From: JBKPCD01 sp046727175
Lineage (GTDB): Bacteria > Acidobacteriota > Vicinamibacteria > Vicinamibacterales > 2-12-FULL-66-21
Length of the DNA: 45,190 bases
Assembly: GCA_046727175.1 (NCBI GenBank)
Contig: JBKPCD010000028.1
Location: 1-45,190, forward strand
Direction of reading: 5' to 3'
In this document: one piece after another, positions 6,412 to 14,828 of the stretch
Layout of the letters: every line of letters starts with the position of its first letter
How positions within the stretch are numbered: position 1 is the first letter of the stretch
The notes under the pieces: generated by a model
The model's input: the letters and a program-made list of their open reading frames with translations, nothing else
Told to the model about the DNA's origin: nothing
The model's database searches: none
Program-made: the position numbers and the translations under genes

Positions 6412-9054
6412 ATGGGCCGCAGAATTCGAACGCGGTTGGCGTCGCTCTTCCGCCGGGGGCGCTGCGAGCGTGAGCTCGACGTGGAGCTTCGGTTTCATGT
6501 CGACATGCTGACGGAACAGAACGTGCGCGCCGGCATGCCGAGATTCGAGGCGCGTGAAGCCGCCTTGCGTGCCTTCGGCGCCGTCGATCGAATCAAGGAA
6601 GACGTCCGCGACACGTGGTTGTCGCGTCTGTTCGAGACCGTGACGCAGGACCTCCGGTACGGCGTCCGTGGCGTGCGACGCAATCCTGGCTTCGCGGCGA
6701 TCGTCATCCTCACCATGGCGCTGGGCATCGGCGCGAACACGGCAATCTTCAGTGTGGTCTACGCGGTGCTGCTGAAGCCGCTGCCATACAAGGACCCGGA
6801 TCACCTTGTCGTGCTCCATCAGCAGCGCCCTCGTGCCGGCGTCCAGGACATGCGGTTTTCCTACAAGGAGATCCTCGACTACCGCGCGGCGCGCAGTCTC
6901 GAGGACGTCGTCGAGCTCCATGACATGTGGTTCATCCTGCTCGGTCAGGCAGAGCCGCAGCGAGTCGCGACATCCGTCGTGTCAGCCAGCTTCTTCGACG
7001 TGCTCGGCGTCCGGCCGCTCTACGGGCGAACCTTTCAGCCGTCGGACGACAAGCCCGGCGCACCCGCGGTCCTCGTTTTGAGCCATCGCTACTGGCAACG
7101 TACCTTCGGCGCCGATCCGTCTGTCGTTGGACGAATCTTCAGAATGAACGATCGGCCGCACCAGGTTATCGGCGTTCTGCCACCATTGCCGCACTACCCC
7201 GTCGACGTGGATGTCGACGTGTACATGCCGGCATCCGCCTGTCCGTTCCGATCGGATCCGACAATGCTCGACGACCGCGATGGTCGCATGATGCGCGCAA
7301 TCGCACGGATTCGTCCGAATGTGACGCTGCAGAAGGCTCGGGCGGATCTCGACATCATGGCCGCGCGGCTTCAGGGCGAGTACCCGAACAGCTACCCAGC
7401 AGACCGCGGATACCGCACGATCGCGGTCCCGCTGCAGGACGAGCTCACGACCTCGTTCAAGATGACGCTGAACGTTCTGTTGGGTACGGCCGGCTTCGTC
7501 CTGCTCATCGTGTGCGCCAGCATCGCGAACTTGATGCTGGCACGCATGGTGCGCCGGGAGCAGGAAGTCGTCGTGCGCTCGGCTCTCGGCGCGAGCCGCG
7601 GCCGGCTCGTGCGCCAGTTGCTCACCGAAAGCACGCTCCTTGCGCTCGCAGGTGGTCTGGTCGGCCTCGCGCTCGCGCAGTTCGGGCTCGACCTGCTGGT
7701 CGCATTCGCAGGCCGATTCACCACACGAGCCGTAGAAATCGCCATCGATCGTCATGTCCTCGCGTACACGCTCGTCATGTCCGTCATCACCGGACTCCTG
7801 TTCGGGTCGGTTCCGGCGCTGACAGGCAGCCTTGGCCTCACGCCGACGGCCCGCGCGAGCGGAGGACGTTCCACTCAGGGTCGTCTCCGCATCCGCAGCA
7901 CGCTCATCGTCATTCAGGTCGCGGCGTCGTTCATGCTCCTCATTGGCGCCGGGCTGACGATCCGCACCGTCATCAAGCTGCAGCAGGTCGATCCCGGATT
8001 CAGCACCGACGACATCCTCACGATGCGCATCGACCTCAACTTCTCGAAGTACCGGGGGGAGCGTGCCGCCGAGTTCTGGAAGGAGATCGACCAGCGAATC
8101 AAGGCCGTGCCCGGCGTCGTGCGGGCTGGTGGCGCAGGGACGTTTCCACTGAACGATCAGGGGCCGTTCAGCCAGCCCATTCGAATCAAGGGACGTGAGA
8201 TTTCGGAAAATGCAGGGCGACCGACTGCAGCCGTGCGACACGCGACGCCGGATTACTTCGCGGCGATCGGGCAGCCGGTCCTCTCCGGCCGGACGTTCCT
8301 CGAGGGTGAAACATGGGGCACGGCCCCCGTCGTGATCGTGAACCGCTCCTTCGCACGTCATTACTGGCCGGACCGCGATCCGATCGGACAGCAGATTTCG
8401 GGCGACGACGGCGAGCGGTGGTCCACCGTCGTCGGAGTGGTTGCGGACACGAAGCAGCAGCTCACGGAGCCAGTGCGGGACGAGATTTACATCCCCACAT
8501 TCCAGGTGGGGTTCCTCGCATCGAGCTGGCTGGTGCGGAGCACGTTCGATCCGACGCTGATGGAGCGCGAGATACGCGCGGCAGTTCACTCCGTCGATCC
8601 CGATCAGCCCATCCACAATTTTCGAACGCTCGCCGAAGTGCGTTCCGCATCAATCGCCTCGCCTAAGCTGACCGCGACGCTGCTGGGCATCTTCGGTCTG
8701 CTCGCGCTCCTCATCACGGCTGCAGGCATTGCGGGCGTCGTCGCGTTCTCGGTCAACCAGCGCACGCAGGAATTCGGCGTGCGAATGGCGCTGGGCGCGC
8801 AACGAACGAACGTGGTGACGATGGTGCTTCGACAGGGTCTTCAGCTCGTGCTGATCGGGTTGGCACTCGGCATGGCCGGCGCGCTCGTGCTCACGGGCGT
8901 GCTGACCACACTCCTCTTTGGTATCGAGCCGACGGATGGCATTACCTTCATCACGGTCTCGATGGTCCTCGTCGCGGTCGCGGCAATCGCCTGCTTCGTC
9001 CCGGCGCGCCGCGCCGCGTCGGTCGATCCGATGATCGCGTTGCGGGTTGGGTGA
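6412..9054 (+). CDS. ADOP-type (MacB/FtsX) duplicated ABC permease
   Basis: 880-residue membrane protein of the 'acidobacterial duplicated orphan permease' type. An N-terminal soluble region (ELDVELRFHVDML...AALRAFGAVDRIKEDVRD) is followed by two MacB-PCD/FtsX halves. The first membrane helix is near residues 92-115 (GFAAIVILTMALGIGANTAIF) with a periplasmic domain to about 355. FtsX helices occur at about 360-480 (LLIVCASIANLMLARMVRREQEVVVRSALGASR). The half repeats, ending with QRTQEFGVRMALGAQR and PARRAASVDPMIALR. No ATPase gene is adjacent, hence 'orphan'. ATG 6412 is preferred; TTG 6400 is also in frame. It follows padR and is flanked by inverted copies of the palindromic element. Substrate unknown; MacB relatives handle peptides, lipoproteins or macrolides. 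Confidence 0.9.
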   Translation: MGRRIRTRLASLFRRGRCERELDVELRFHVDMLTEQNVRAGMPRFEAREAALRAFGAVDRIKEDVRDTWLSRLFETVTQDLRYGVRGVRRNPGFAAIVILTMALGIGANTAIFSVVYAVLLKPLPYKDPDHLVVLHQQRPRAGVQDMRFSYKEILDYRAARSLEDVVELHDMWFILLGQAEPQRVATSVVSASFFDVLGVRPLYGRTFQPSDDKPGAPAVLVLSHRYWQRTFGADPSVVGRIFRMNDRPHQVIGVLPPLPHYPVDVDVDVYMPASACPFRSDPTMLDDRDGRMMRAIARIRPNVTLQKARADLDIMAARLQGEYPNSYPADRGYRTIAVPLQDELTTSFKMTLNVLLGTAGFVLLIVCASIANLMLARMVRREQEVVVRSALGASRGRLVRQLLTESTLLALAGGLVGLALAQFGLDLLVAFAGRFTTRAVEIAIDRHVLAYTLVMSVITGLLFGSVPALTGSLGLTPTARASGGRSTQGRLRIRSTLIVIQVAASFMLLIGAGLTIRTVIKLQQVDPGFSTDDILTMRIDLNFSKYRGERAAEFWKEIDQRIKAVPGVVRAGGAGTFPLNDQGPFSQPIRIKGREISENAGRPTAAVRHATPDYFAAIGQPVLSGRTFLEGETWGTAPVVIVNRSFARHYWPDRDPIGQQISGDDGERWSTVVGVVADTKQQLTEPVRDEIYIPTFQVGFLASSWLVRSTFDPTLMEREIRAAVHSVDPDQPIHNFRTLAEVRSASIASPKLTATLLGIFGLLALLITAAGIAGVVAFSVNQRTQEFGVRMALGAQRTNVVTMVLRQGLQLVLIGLALGMAGALVLTGVLTTLLFGIEPTDGITFITVSMVLVAVAAIACFVPARRAASVDPMIALRVG

Positions 9055-9060
9055 AGCCGA

Positions 9061-9190
9061 TAGCTCGGTAGCTCGGTGGCAGCGCCTGCAGCCGCGGCGA
9101 GCTCGCGGCGGGGTCCCCAACGCGCGTTTTGCGCGTGTTGGGGTGCTCGTAGCGAGTCGAGCAGCAGCGCGTGGGGGGCCCACGCGCATT
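9061..9190. repeat. GC-rich palindromic element, copy 3
   Basis: Starts with the word array TAGCTCGGTAGCTCGGTGG. It then shows GGCGGGGTCCCC, a hairpin CCCCAACGCGC ... GCGCGTGTTGGGG (9115-9143), GCTCG/CGAG words and a final GCGCGTGGG ... CCCACGCGC stem (9167-9187). It ends about 20 bp before ATG 9212 and is inverted with respect to copy 2 on the other side of padR-permease. Confidence 0.65.
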
Positions 9191-9211
9191 AGTTAAAGAA
9201 GGCCTAGGACC

Positions 9212-10321
9212 ATGAAACGATCAATCGGCGCAATTGGTGTTCTCCTCACGATTGTCATTCCGATGGCTGCGCAGGAACCGCGCGTCGTCGAGGCGCTCGA
9301 CGGCCTCGATCCGGTGCTGCTTGTGCAGGGGAAGGAAGTCGCCGGGAAGGCCGACCTGACGGTGCAGCGCGGACGATTTCAGTACCTGTTCTCATCGGCC
9401 GAGACGAAGGCCACTTTCGAGCGCGAGCCGCAGAGCTACGAAATCCAGTTGGGAGGAATGTGCGCGCGGATGGGCAAAACCGCCGGCGGGAATCCATCGG
9501 ACTTCCTGGTCCATAACGGCAGGATTTACGTCTTCGGCTCCGACGACTGCCACAAGAAGTTCCAGGCTGCACCCGAGAAGTATCTCCCTTCACCTCCGGA
9601 GCCCATGCCGACCGCACCGGACGCGATGCAGAAGGGACGCGCGCTGCTCGAACGCGTGGTTCAGTCCCTTGGCGGCGCGGAGCGTCTGGGCCGTGTCAAG
9701 ACGTACGTCGAAACGGGGACGCAGGTGCAGACGCGTCCTCAGGGTGACCGGACGATCACGACGAAAGTGATGCGACGGTTTCCAGATGCAACACGGTTGG
9801 AACGATCGATGGACGGACCGAACGGACCGATGACGTCGTCGATGCTCCTGACGACGGATGGCGCGTGGTACATCGGGCAGGGTCATGCGTACCCCGTTCC
9901 AGGCCCAGGGCGCGCGAGTCTCGAAGAGGATCTCGGCCGTCATCCCGTGGCGCTGCTGCGAGCACGGAACGAATCGACGCTGCAGGTCGCGGCGCTCGGG
10001 CCTGGCAGTCCCGCCGGGCTCACGCTCGAACAGGTGCGCGTTCGCCGCGGCGGCATGGCCGTGACCCTCGGCGTCGATCGCTCGGCCGGCCAACTGCACA
10101 GCATGACGTTCATCGACAGAAACAACGACGGAGAATTCGGAACCTACACGATTGTCTATTCCGACTACCGCAGCGTGGACGGACTGACGCTGCCGTTCAC
10201 GGCGCGCGCATTCTTCAACGGCCAGCCGGACCAGGCGCAATCGCAGACGCTCACCGCCATCGAAATCAACCCTCCCCTGGATGCCGCCATCTTCGCGAAG
10301 CCGCCCGCGGGTGGACAATGA
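9212..10321 (+). CDS. Exported protein with an N-terminal YHS domain and a C-terminal beta-rich domain
   Basis: 369 residues. The signal peptide MKRSIGAIGVLLTIVIPMAAQ is cut near residue 21. A YHS-like module spans about 27-126, with DPVLLVQGKEVAGKADLTV, CARMGK, and the closing DFLVHNGRIYVFGSDDCHKKFQAAPEKYL. The conserved Cys and His residues in such domains often bind copper or another metal. From about 150 onward a different domain follows (LGGAERLGRVKTYVETG...DATRLERSMDGPNG...GLTLPFTARAFFNG), resembling lipoprotein-sorting/LolA-like beta sheets found in many acidobacterial exported proteins. The stop codon overlaps the start of the beta-propeller gene (ATGA), indicating translational coupling. 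Role in metal handling at the envelope is inferred. Confidence 0.8.
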   Translation: MKRSIGAIGVLLTIVIPMAAQEPRVVEALDGLDPVLLVQGKEVAGKADLTVQRGRFQYLFSSAETKATFEREPQSYEIQLGGMCARMGKTAGGNPSDFLVHNGRIYVFGSDDCHKKFQAAPEKYLPSPPEPMPTAPDAMQKGRALLERVVQSLGGAERLGRVKTYVETGTQVQTRPQGDRTITTKVMRRFPDATRLERSMDGPNGPMTSSMLLTTDGAWYIGQGHAYPVPGPGRASLEEDLGRHPVALLRARNESTLQVAALGPGSPAGLTLEQVRVRRGGMAVTLGVDRSAGQLHSMTFIDRNNDGEFGTYTIVYSDYRSVDGLTLPFTARAFFNGQPDQAQSQTLTAIEINPPLDAAIFAKPPAGGQ

Positions 10322-11559
10322 CGAGCCTTGCGTTGGTGCTGGCGCTGATCTCGCTGACTTTCTCGGAGGGCCCGTCGACGGCGTGGCCGCAGTGGGGCGG
10401 CCCGCGGCGCAATTTCGTCACCAACGCGCCGCCGCTCGCGACGACGTGGCCGGCCGAAGGTCCACGACGGTTGTGGCAGCGATCTCTCGGCGACGGGTTC
10501 TCGGCAATCGTCTCGGATGGCGAGACGATCTACACGCTCTACCGCCAGGGCGACGAGGACGTCGTCGTCGCTCTTGACGGCGGATCCGGTACGACGCGTT
10601 GGGAGACGCGGTACGCCGCGCCGTTCCATGAACAATGCAGCGAACGATTGGGACCCGCGCCTCGTGCGGCACCGCTGATCGTCGACGATCGACTGGTGAC
10701 GGTCAGCGCCGGCGGTCTGATGAACAGCTTCGATCGTCGGACGGGGAGGCTGCAGTGGAGCCGCAACCTGATTGACGGCGCACCTGACGCATTGCGCGCG
10801 TGCGGTTATTCGACGAGTCCGCTCGCGTATCGAAACAGCGTGATCACCATGGCCGGCGGTAAGGGACGTGGAGTCGTTGCGCTCGACGTAACGACCGGCA
10901 AGAGCGTCTGGCAGTCGCAGGATTTCCAGAACGGCTACTCGTCGCCGCTTCTCATCGATCTGGACGGCCGCCCCGAGCTGATCGTGTTCACGTTCAGCGA
11001 AGTCGCAGGCCTCGATCCGAATAACGGCGCGCTCGAATGGAGCCACCCGCATCCATCCGATCAGGGCGTCAACGTCACGACACCGATCTGGGGCGACGAT
11101 CATCGGCTGTTCGTCTCGTCGGCGTACGGCGGCGGCAGCCGCGTGCTGGAGCTGGCGCGCAGGGGAGAGAACGTGGACGTTCGTCAGGTCTGGGCGAACC
11201 AGCGCGTCCGGATTCACTTCGGCAACGCCGTCCGGCTCGGATCGCGCGTGTACGCGTCGAATGGCGATTTCGGCTCTGCGCCGTTCGCCGCGATTGACAT
11301 CGCCACCGGTGAGATGGCGTGGCGCGATCGCTCGGTCGTCCGCTCGACGCTGATCGCCGCGGACGGCAAGCTGATCATCCTTGATGAGGATGGAAACCTC
11401 GTGCTCGCGACACCGGGTGAGACAGGCCTGACCGTTCACGGCAAGACATCCGTTCTCGGCGAACGGTCGTGGACCATTCCAACGCTGTGCGGCACGCGGC
11501 TCTACCTCCGCGATCGCAAACAAATCGTCGCACTGGAGCTCGGAGCTGATCGTTCGTAG
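10318..11559 (+). CDS. Exported PQQ-like beta-propeller protein (BamB-like fold)
   Basis: 413 residues starting at ATG 10318, which overlaps the previous stop by four bases; the longer upstream frame is a shadow. A short hydrophobic leader (MTSLALVLALISLTFS) is followed by repeated blades with the PQQ-like signature, e.g. VVVALDGGSGTTRWETRY, MNSFDRRTGRLQWSRNL, VVALDVTTGKSVWQSQ, LDPNNGALEWSH and AAIDIATGEMAWRD. The alanine/tryptophan-docking pattern indicates a seven- or eight-bladed propeller. It lacks the Asp/Asn catalytic signatures of PQQ dehydrogenases, so a binding or scaffold role is more likely than an enzyme. Coupling to the YHS protein suggests they act together in the periplasm. Confidence 0.83.
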   Translation: MTSLALVLALISLTFSEGPSTAWPQWGGPRRNFVTNAPPLATTWPAEGPRRLWQRSLGDGFSAIVSDGETIYTLYRQGDEDVVVALDGGSGTTRWETRYAAPFHEQCSERLGPAPRAAPLIVDDRLVTVSAGGLMNSFDRRTGRLQWSRNLIDGAPDALRACGYSTSPLAYRNSVITMAGGKGRGVVALDVTTGKSVWQSQDFQNGYSSPLLIDLDGRPELIVFTFSEVAGLDPNNGALEWSHPHPSDQGVNVTTPIWGDDHRLFVSSAYGGGSRVLELARRGENVDVRQVWANQRVRIHFGNAVRLGSRVYASNGDFGSAPFAAIDIATGEMAWRDRSVVRSTLIAADGKLIILDEDGNLVLATPGETGLTVHGKTSVLGERSWTIPTLCGTRLYLRDRKQIVALELGADRS

Positions 11560-11725
11560 GCGGGGTTCGGATTCGGGGTTTGTGGACTCGAGGTCGGACG
11601 CAAATCTGTCGCTCCCCGGCTCTGCCACCGCTGAATCGCAGAAGGGCAGGAGATCACGAGAATCAATCAATGAAGACCGCCTCCTGATCTCCTGATCTCC
11701 TGTTATTCGCGATTGTTCGACAGAA
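11560..11725. repeat. Two reiterated-word structures between convergent genes
   Basis: GGGGTTCGGATTCGGGG words (11563-11580) are followed by an inverted pair, CAGGAGATCACGAG (11647-11660) against TCCTGATCTCCTGATCTCCT (11682-11701). It sits between the beta-propeller gene (plus) and the ATPase gene (minus), so it could terminate both. No coding sequence seen in 11560-11791. Confidence 0.55.
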
Positions 11726-11791
11726 CCCGCCGTGGACGTCCCACGAACGCCGCGCACAGCGCGACGCGCGTGAATCGCGAGCGTGCGCGGG

Positions 11792-14224
11792 TCACGTGCC
11801 GGTGTCTGCAGCCGGCAGCGGCATCCAGCCGAGCGCAACGAACAGGACGGCGACCTGCCCGCGCTTCGGCGAGAGGGTGACCCGCTCGAGTGGCACTTCC
11901 GAGTCGAACGTCTGCGCGATGTTCTTCGTCTCGCGCTGGATCTCCTCTTCGAGCTCGGCCACCTGTGTGCGAACGGCCTCGACGTTCTCTCCCGCTCTCT
12001 TGATGTCCTCCGTCTCCTTCATGCTGCGGCCGACACCGCGCGCGACGGTCGTCGCGCGCCCGAGCGTTCCAACGCTGATCGTCTTGCGACCGAAGAGCGC
12101 GCCGAAAAGCGTTGCGCCCGCCGAAACCATGGTCTGCAGCTTCTGCTGAGATGCCTGATCCTGTTCGCGGGCGACGGCCGCCTCCGCGCGGCGCAGCTTT
12201 TCCGCGAGCTGTGCCTGGCGCGCCGCGAACTTCTTCCGCACCGAGTCGACGGCCGCGTCACGCGCCTGACGCTGCGTGTCCTGGAGGCGGATCTTGAAAT
12301 CACGCTCCGACTCGCCCGCGCGCGACGTGAGCTTCAGATCCGGCTGTCGAAACACTTCGATGCGCTGACCCTGCGACAGCCATCGGCTGAACGCCTTCTC
12401 CCAATTCGTGTAATTGCGCGCCTGGAGCGCCGCGGCGGGCACTTCCCCGAAGGACGCGGATTCGACAGGTGTTCGCGTGAGAGCCGCGGCGCGGACGTCG
12501 AGCACCGTCGCCGCGTCCCAATCGACCGCGACGGCGCTCTCCGAGATGGGTGTCGCGCAGAGCACGTCTCGACTCTCGTCGATGCCAAGCTTCGAATCCT
12601 TGAACGTGATCTTCGCCGCGCCGAGGATCACCGGAGTGTATCGATCGATTTCCAGCGAATCATCGCCTTTCGCATGCGGGACGAAGAACTGCTGGATCCC
12701 CGGCGGAACGACCGGAGGCTGCGCGGCGTTCGAGCGGACTGGTGCGGCTTCGACGCCCCGTTTCGCCGCCCTTGCATCGGACGGTCGGGGCCGGCCGGCA
12801 CGTTCCGCGCTTGACGCCGCAGACGAGGCCGAGGCAACGGTGAGCGCTCGGATCTGGTCCCGTGAGAGCGGTCCGCGCAGATACGACATCGTCCAGCGTG
12901 TCTGAAAGACAACCGGTGCGGCGGCGTGGACGTTGTGCAGGAGAAACACGCGCTTGCCGAGCGCGGAGAGGAGTCGATCGACTTCCGCTCGATCGAGCGA
13001 GCCGGCAGCCGCGCCTTCGAGGCCGTCGAGGACGCGCGCCTTGTCGCGTTCGGTCTGCAGGCGGCCGAGGAACCACGTGCCGGTGTTCGCGAGCCCTTTG
13101 TAATCGAGATCCACCGGATTCTGCGTCGCCAGCACGACGCCAATCCCGAACGCGCGACCCTGCTTCAGCAGCGTGAGCAGCGGCGGCTTCGATGGTGGAT
13201 TCGCGACGGGCGGAAAGTATCCGAGGATTTCATCCATGTAGACGATCGCGCGCAGGCTCGATGTGCCAGCTTGCCTCCGCATCCACGCGACGATTTCGTT
13301 CAGGAGCAGCGCGACGAAGAACTGCCGCTCGGCATCGTTCAGGTGCGCGATCGAGATGATCGCGACGCGAGGCTTTCCGTCCGGCGTGAAGAAAAGTGCA
13401 GTCGGATCGAGCGGCTGACCCTCCAGCCACTGATCGAAACCAGGTGCCGCCAGGAGACCGTTCAGCCGCATGGCGAGGTCGAAGCGGTCCTTCGACGGAA
13501 AGAAGGATTCCAGATCGATCACCCCGACCTTTTGAAACGGCGGCGATTGCACCTGCTGGATGAGGGTCGTGAGATCCAGGTCGCGGTTCTCACGCCACGC
13601 CGTCGTCAACAGCGTCGATACCAGCGTGTGTTCGCGGCTGCGGGGCTGCGCGTCGACCCCCGCAAGCATCAGCACGCTTGCCGCCGCTCCGCCTGCCCTC
13701 TCGGCCGTGAGCTCCGCGTCGTCGGTGCCCGATGGCGGCGCCGCAAATGACGTCAGAATCGAGATCGGAATCCCGGCGCGGCTTCCCGGTGTGTACAGCG
13801 CGAAGTCAGCCGCTTTCCGCAGCCGCTCGATGCGTGCGCCATCCTGGCCCCAATCGGCAAGCCCCTTCTTCCATTCCTCCGATTGCGCGGCGGCGTACGC
13901 GTCGGCCGTCTGCCCCGCCCGTCGCGCAGCGTCCTCGTCTATCCATGGCCGGAAGTCCTGTGGCGTGAGCGCGGGAAATGTCAGCAGCAGGTTGCCGAGG
14001 TCGCCCTTGGGATCAATCGCGATCACGGGTACGCTATCGATGGCCGCTTCCTCGATAAGCCCGAGACACAAGCCTGTCTTCCCGCTGCCGGTCATGCCGA
14101 CGCACACGGCGTGTGTCACGAGGTCGCGCGAATCGTAGAGGACCAGGTGATCCAGCGTGCGTCCCGAGTGGACGTCGTACTCGCGGCCCAGATAAAACAG
14201 ACCGAGCTTCTCGAATTCCTGCAT
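11792..14224 (-). CDS. HerA/DUF87-like P-loop ATPase with C-terminal coiled coil
   Basis: 810-residue cytoplasmic ATPase of the FtsK-HerA superfamily. An N-terminal FYLGREYD...LVLYDSRDLVTHAVCVG leads into Walker A GMTGSGKTG (43-51). VIAIDPKGDLGNLLLTFP follows directly, as in DUF853/HerA-like proteins. Walker B is in RAIVYMDEILGYFPP (about residue 340), sensor region ATQNPVDLDYKGLANTGTWFLGR, with probable arginine finger LQTERDKARVLDGL. From about 640 the sequence is a long charged coiled coil (KKFAARQAQLAEKLRRAEAAV; VRTQVAELEEEIQRETKN) split by a Gly-rich hydrophobic turn (MVSAGATLFGALFGRKT). Probably a hexameric DNA-translocating or remodelling motor. No NurA nuclease is adjacent; the 96-residue protein gene upstream is the only candidate partner. 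Confidence 0.82.
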   Translation of the reverse strand: MQEFEKLGLFYLGREYDVHSGRTLDHLVLYDSRDLVTHAVCVGMTGSGKTGLCLGLIEEAAIDSVPVIAIDPKGDLGNLLLTFPALTPQDFRPWIDEDAARRAGQTADAYAAAQSEEWKKGLADWGQDGARIERLRKAADFALYTPGSRAGIPISILTSFAAPPSGTDDAELTAERAGGAAASVLMLAGVDAQPRSREHTLVSTLLTTAWRENRDLDLTTLIQQVQSPPFQKVGVIDLESFFPSKDRFDLAMRLNGLLAAPGFDQWLEGQPLDPTALFFTPDGKPRVAIISIAHLNDAERQFFVALLLNEIVAWMRRQAGTSSLRAIVYMDEILGYFPPVANPPSKPPLLTLLKQGRAFGIGVVLATQNPVDLDYKGLANTGTWFLGRLQTERDKARVLDGLEGAAAGSLDRAEVDRLLSALGKRVFLLHNVHAAAPVVFQTRWTMSYLRGPLSRDQIRALTVASASSAASSAERAGRPRPSDARAAKRGVEAAPVRSNAAQPPVVPPGIQQFFVPHAKGDDSLEIDRYTPVILGAAKITFKDSKLGIDESRDVLCATPISESAVAVDWDAATVLDVRAAALTRTPVESASFGEVPAAALQARNYTNWEKAFSRWLSQGQRIEVFRQPDLKLTSRAGESERDFKIRLQDTQRQARDAAVDSVRKKFAARQAQLAEKLRRAEAAVAREQDQASQQKLQTMVSAGATLFGALFGRKTISVGTLGRATTVARGVGRSMKETEDIKRAGENVEAVRTQVAELEEEIQRETKNIAQTFDSEVPLERVTLSPKRGQVAVLFVALGWMPLPAADTGT

Positions 14225-14225
14225 A

Positions 14226-14410
14226 ACGAGAATGGGAGACCGTCAGCGATCGAGAAAGGGAGAGGATAACAGGAGAGCGGAAGAAGCGGAATAACAAGAG
14301 AAAGGGAGAAGAGGGATTAACAGGAGAAAAGAAGGGGGAAACCAATAAATTGGGTTTCTCCCTTTCTCCCCTTCTCCTGTTATTGCTCTTCTCCCGCTCT
14401 CTTGTCTTCC
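14226..14410. repeat. Purine/pyrimidine-asymmetric reiterated hairpin (~185 bp)
   Basis: A polypurine arm (about 14230-14341) holds three degenerate copies of a RATAACARGAGAAAGGGAGA-like unit. After AAACCAATAAATTGGGTTT comes the complementary polypyrimidine arm (TCTCCCTTTCTCCCCTTCTC, CTGTTATT, CTCTTCTCCCGCTCTCTTG) to about 14405. It starts at the ATPase start codon side and covers the last codons of the small gene, so it lies between two co-directional genes. Confidence 0.6.
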
Positions 14411-14670
14411 CCGCTCCCGGGCTCCAACCAGAGCGCGATGGGCACGGACAGCAACAGGTAGCGCTTTCTCAGTTCGATGACGCGGCCCGCGTAGTCGCGC
14501 TTCTCGATCCGGTTCGCGAGCAACTCGTCACGCAAACGGCGGATCTCGTATCGGTAGAGATCGTTGATTGCGTCACGAAGAACGCGAGGCGCGGTTGTCG
14601 ACAGCGGATTCAGGCCGTGACGCCAGAGCTGCTCGAGGACCTCTCGTCGGTATGTGTACGTTGACGTCAC
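14380..14670 (-). CDS. Small charged protein of unknown function, upstream of the ATPase
   Basis: 96 residues: MTSTYTYRREVLEQLWRHGL, then PLSTTAPRVLRDAINDLYRYEIRRLRDELLANRIEKRDYAGRVIELRKRYLLLSVPIALWLEPG. It is mainly helical and amphipathic with many Arg/Glu pairs, no signal peptide and no recognised domain. The final dozen residues (SGEDKRAGEEQ) and the stop are encoded by the polypyrimidine repeat arm. It lies upstream of, and in the same direction as, the HerA-like ATPase gene, with the hairpin between, so a functional link is plausible but a shared transcript would have to pass the hairpin. An acidobacterial lineage-specific partner protein is my best guess. Confidence 0.6.
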   Translation of the reverse strand: MTSTYTYRREVLEQLWRHGLNPLSTTAPRVLRDAINDLYRYEIRRLRDELLANRIEKRDYAGRVIELRKRYLLLSVPIALWLEPGSGEDKRAGEEQ

Positions 14671-14730
14671 GTCGCGACCCGTGAAGCGCCGTTCAAAGAT
14701 CCGTTATGGGTTTTCTCCGTGCGCTCCGTG

Positions 14731-14792
14731 ACTCCCGCCTTCGCGCGAAGCGCTTCGGCGGGCCGCCGTAGCCTTGGCGAAGGCTGGCCGCG
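14731..14792. repeat. Palindromic repeat of a CTTCGCCAAGGC/TACGGCGG type
   Basis: Contains nested stems: CGCCTTCGCGCGAAGCG, CTTCGGCGGGCC and the word GCCTTGGCGAAGGC. The complement reads CTTCGCCAAGGCTACGGCGG. I recall the same word as a very common dispersed repeat in environmental bacterial genomes, often mistranslated as LRQGYGG or FAKATA peptides; this is from memory. It sits between the M14 peptidase stop and the small upstream gene. Confidence 0.5.
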
Positions 14793-14828
14793 ATGAAGAG
14801 ATCTTCTCTACGTCCTCCGTCTGCTTCG

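Noticed and set aside
6982..8616. 544-codon minus-strand frame opposite the permease
   Set aside because: No family-like sequence; the plus strand encodes an unmistakable MacB/FtsX permease.
9865..10317. N-terminal extension of the beta-propeller protein
   Set aside because: It overlaps the YHS gene in another frame; ATG 10318 starts a leader peptide and overlaps the upstream stop in the usual coupled manner.
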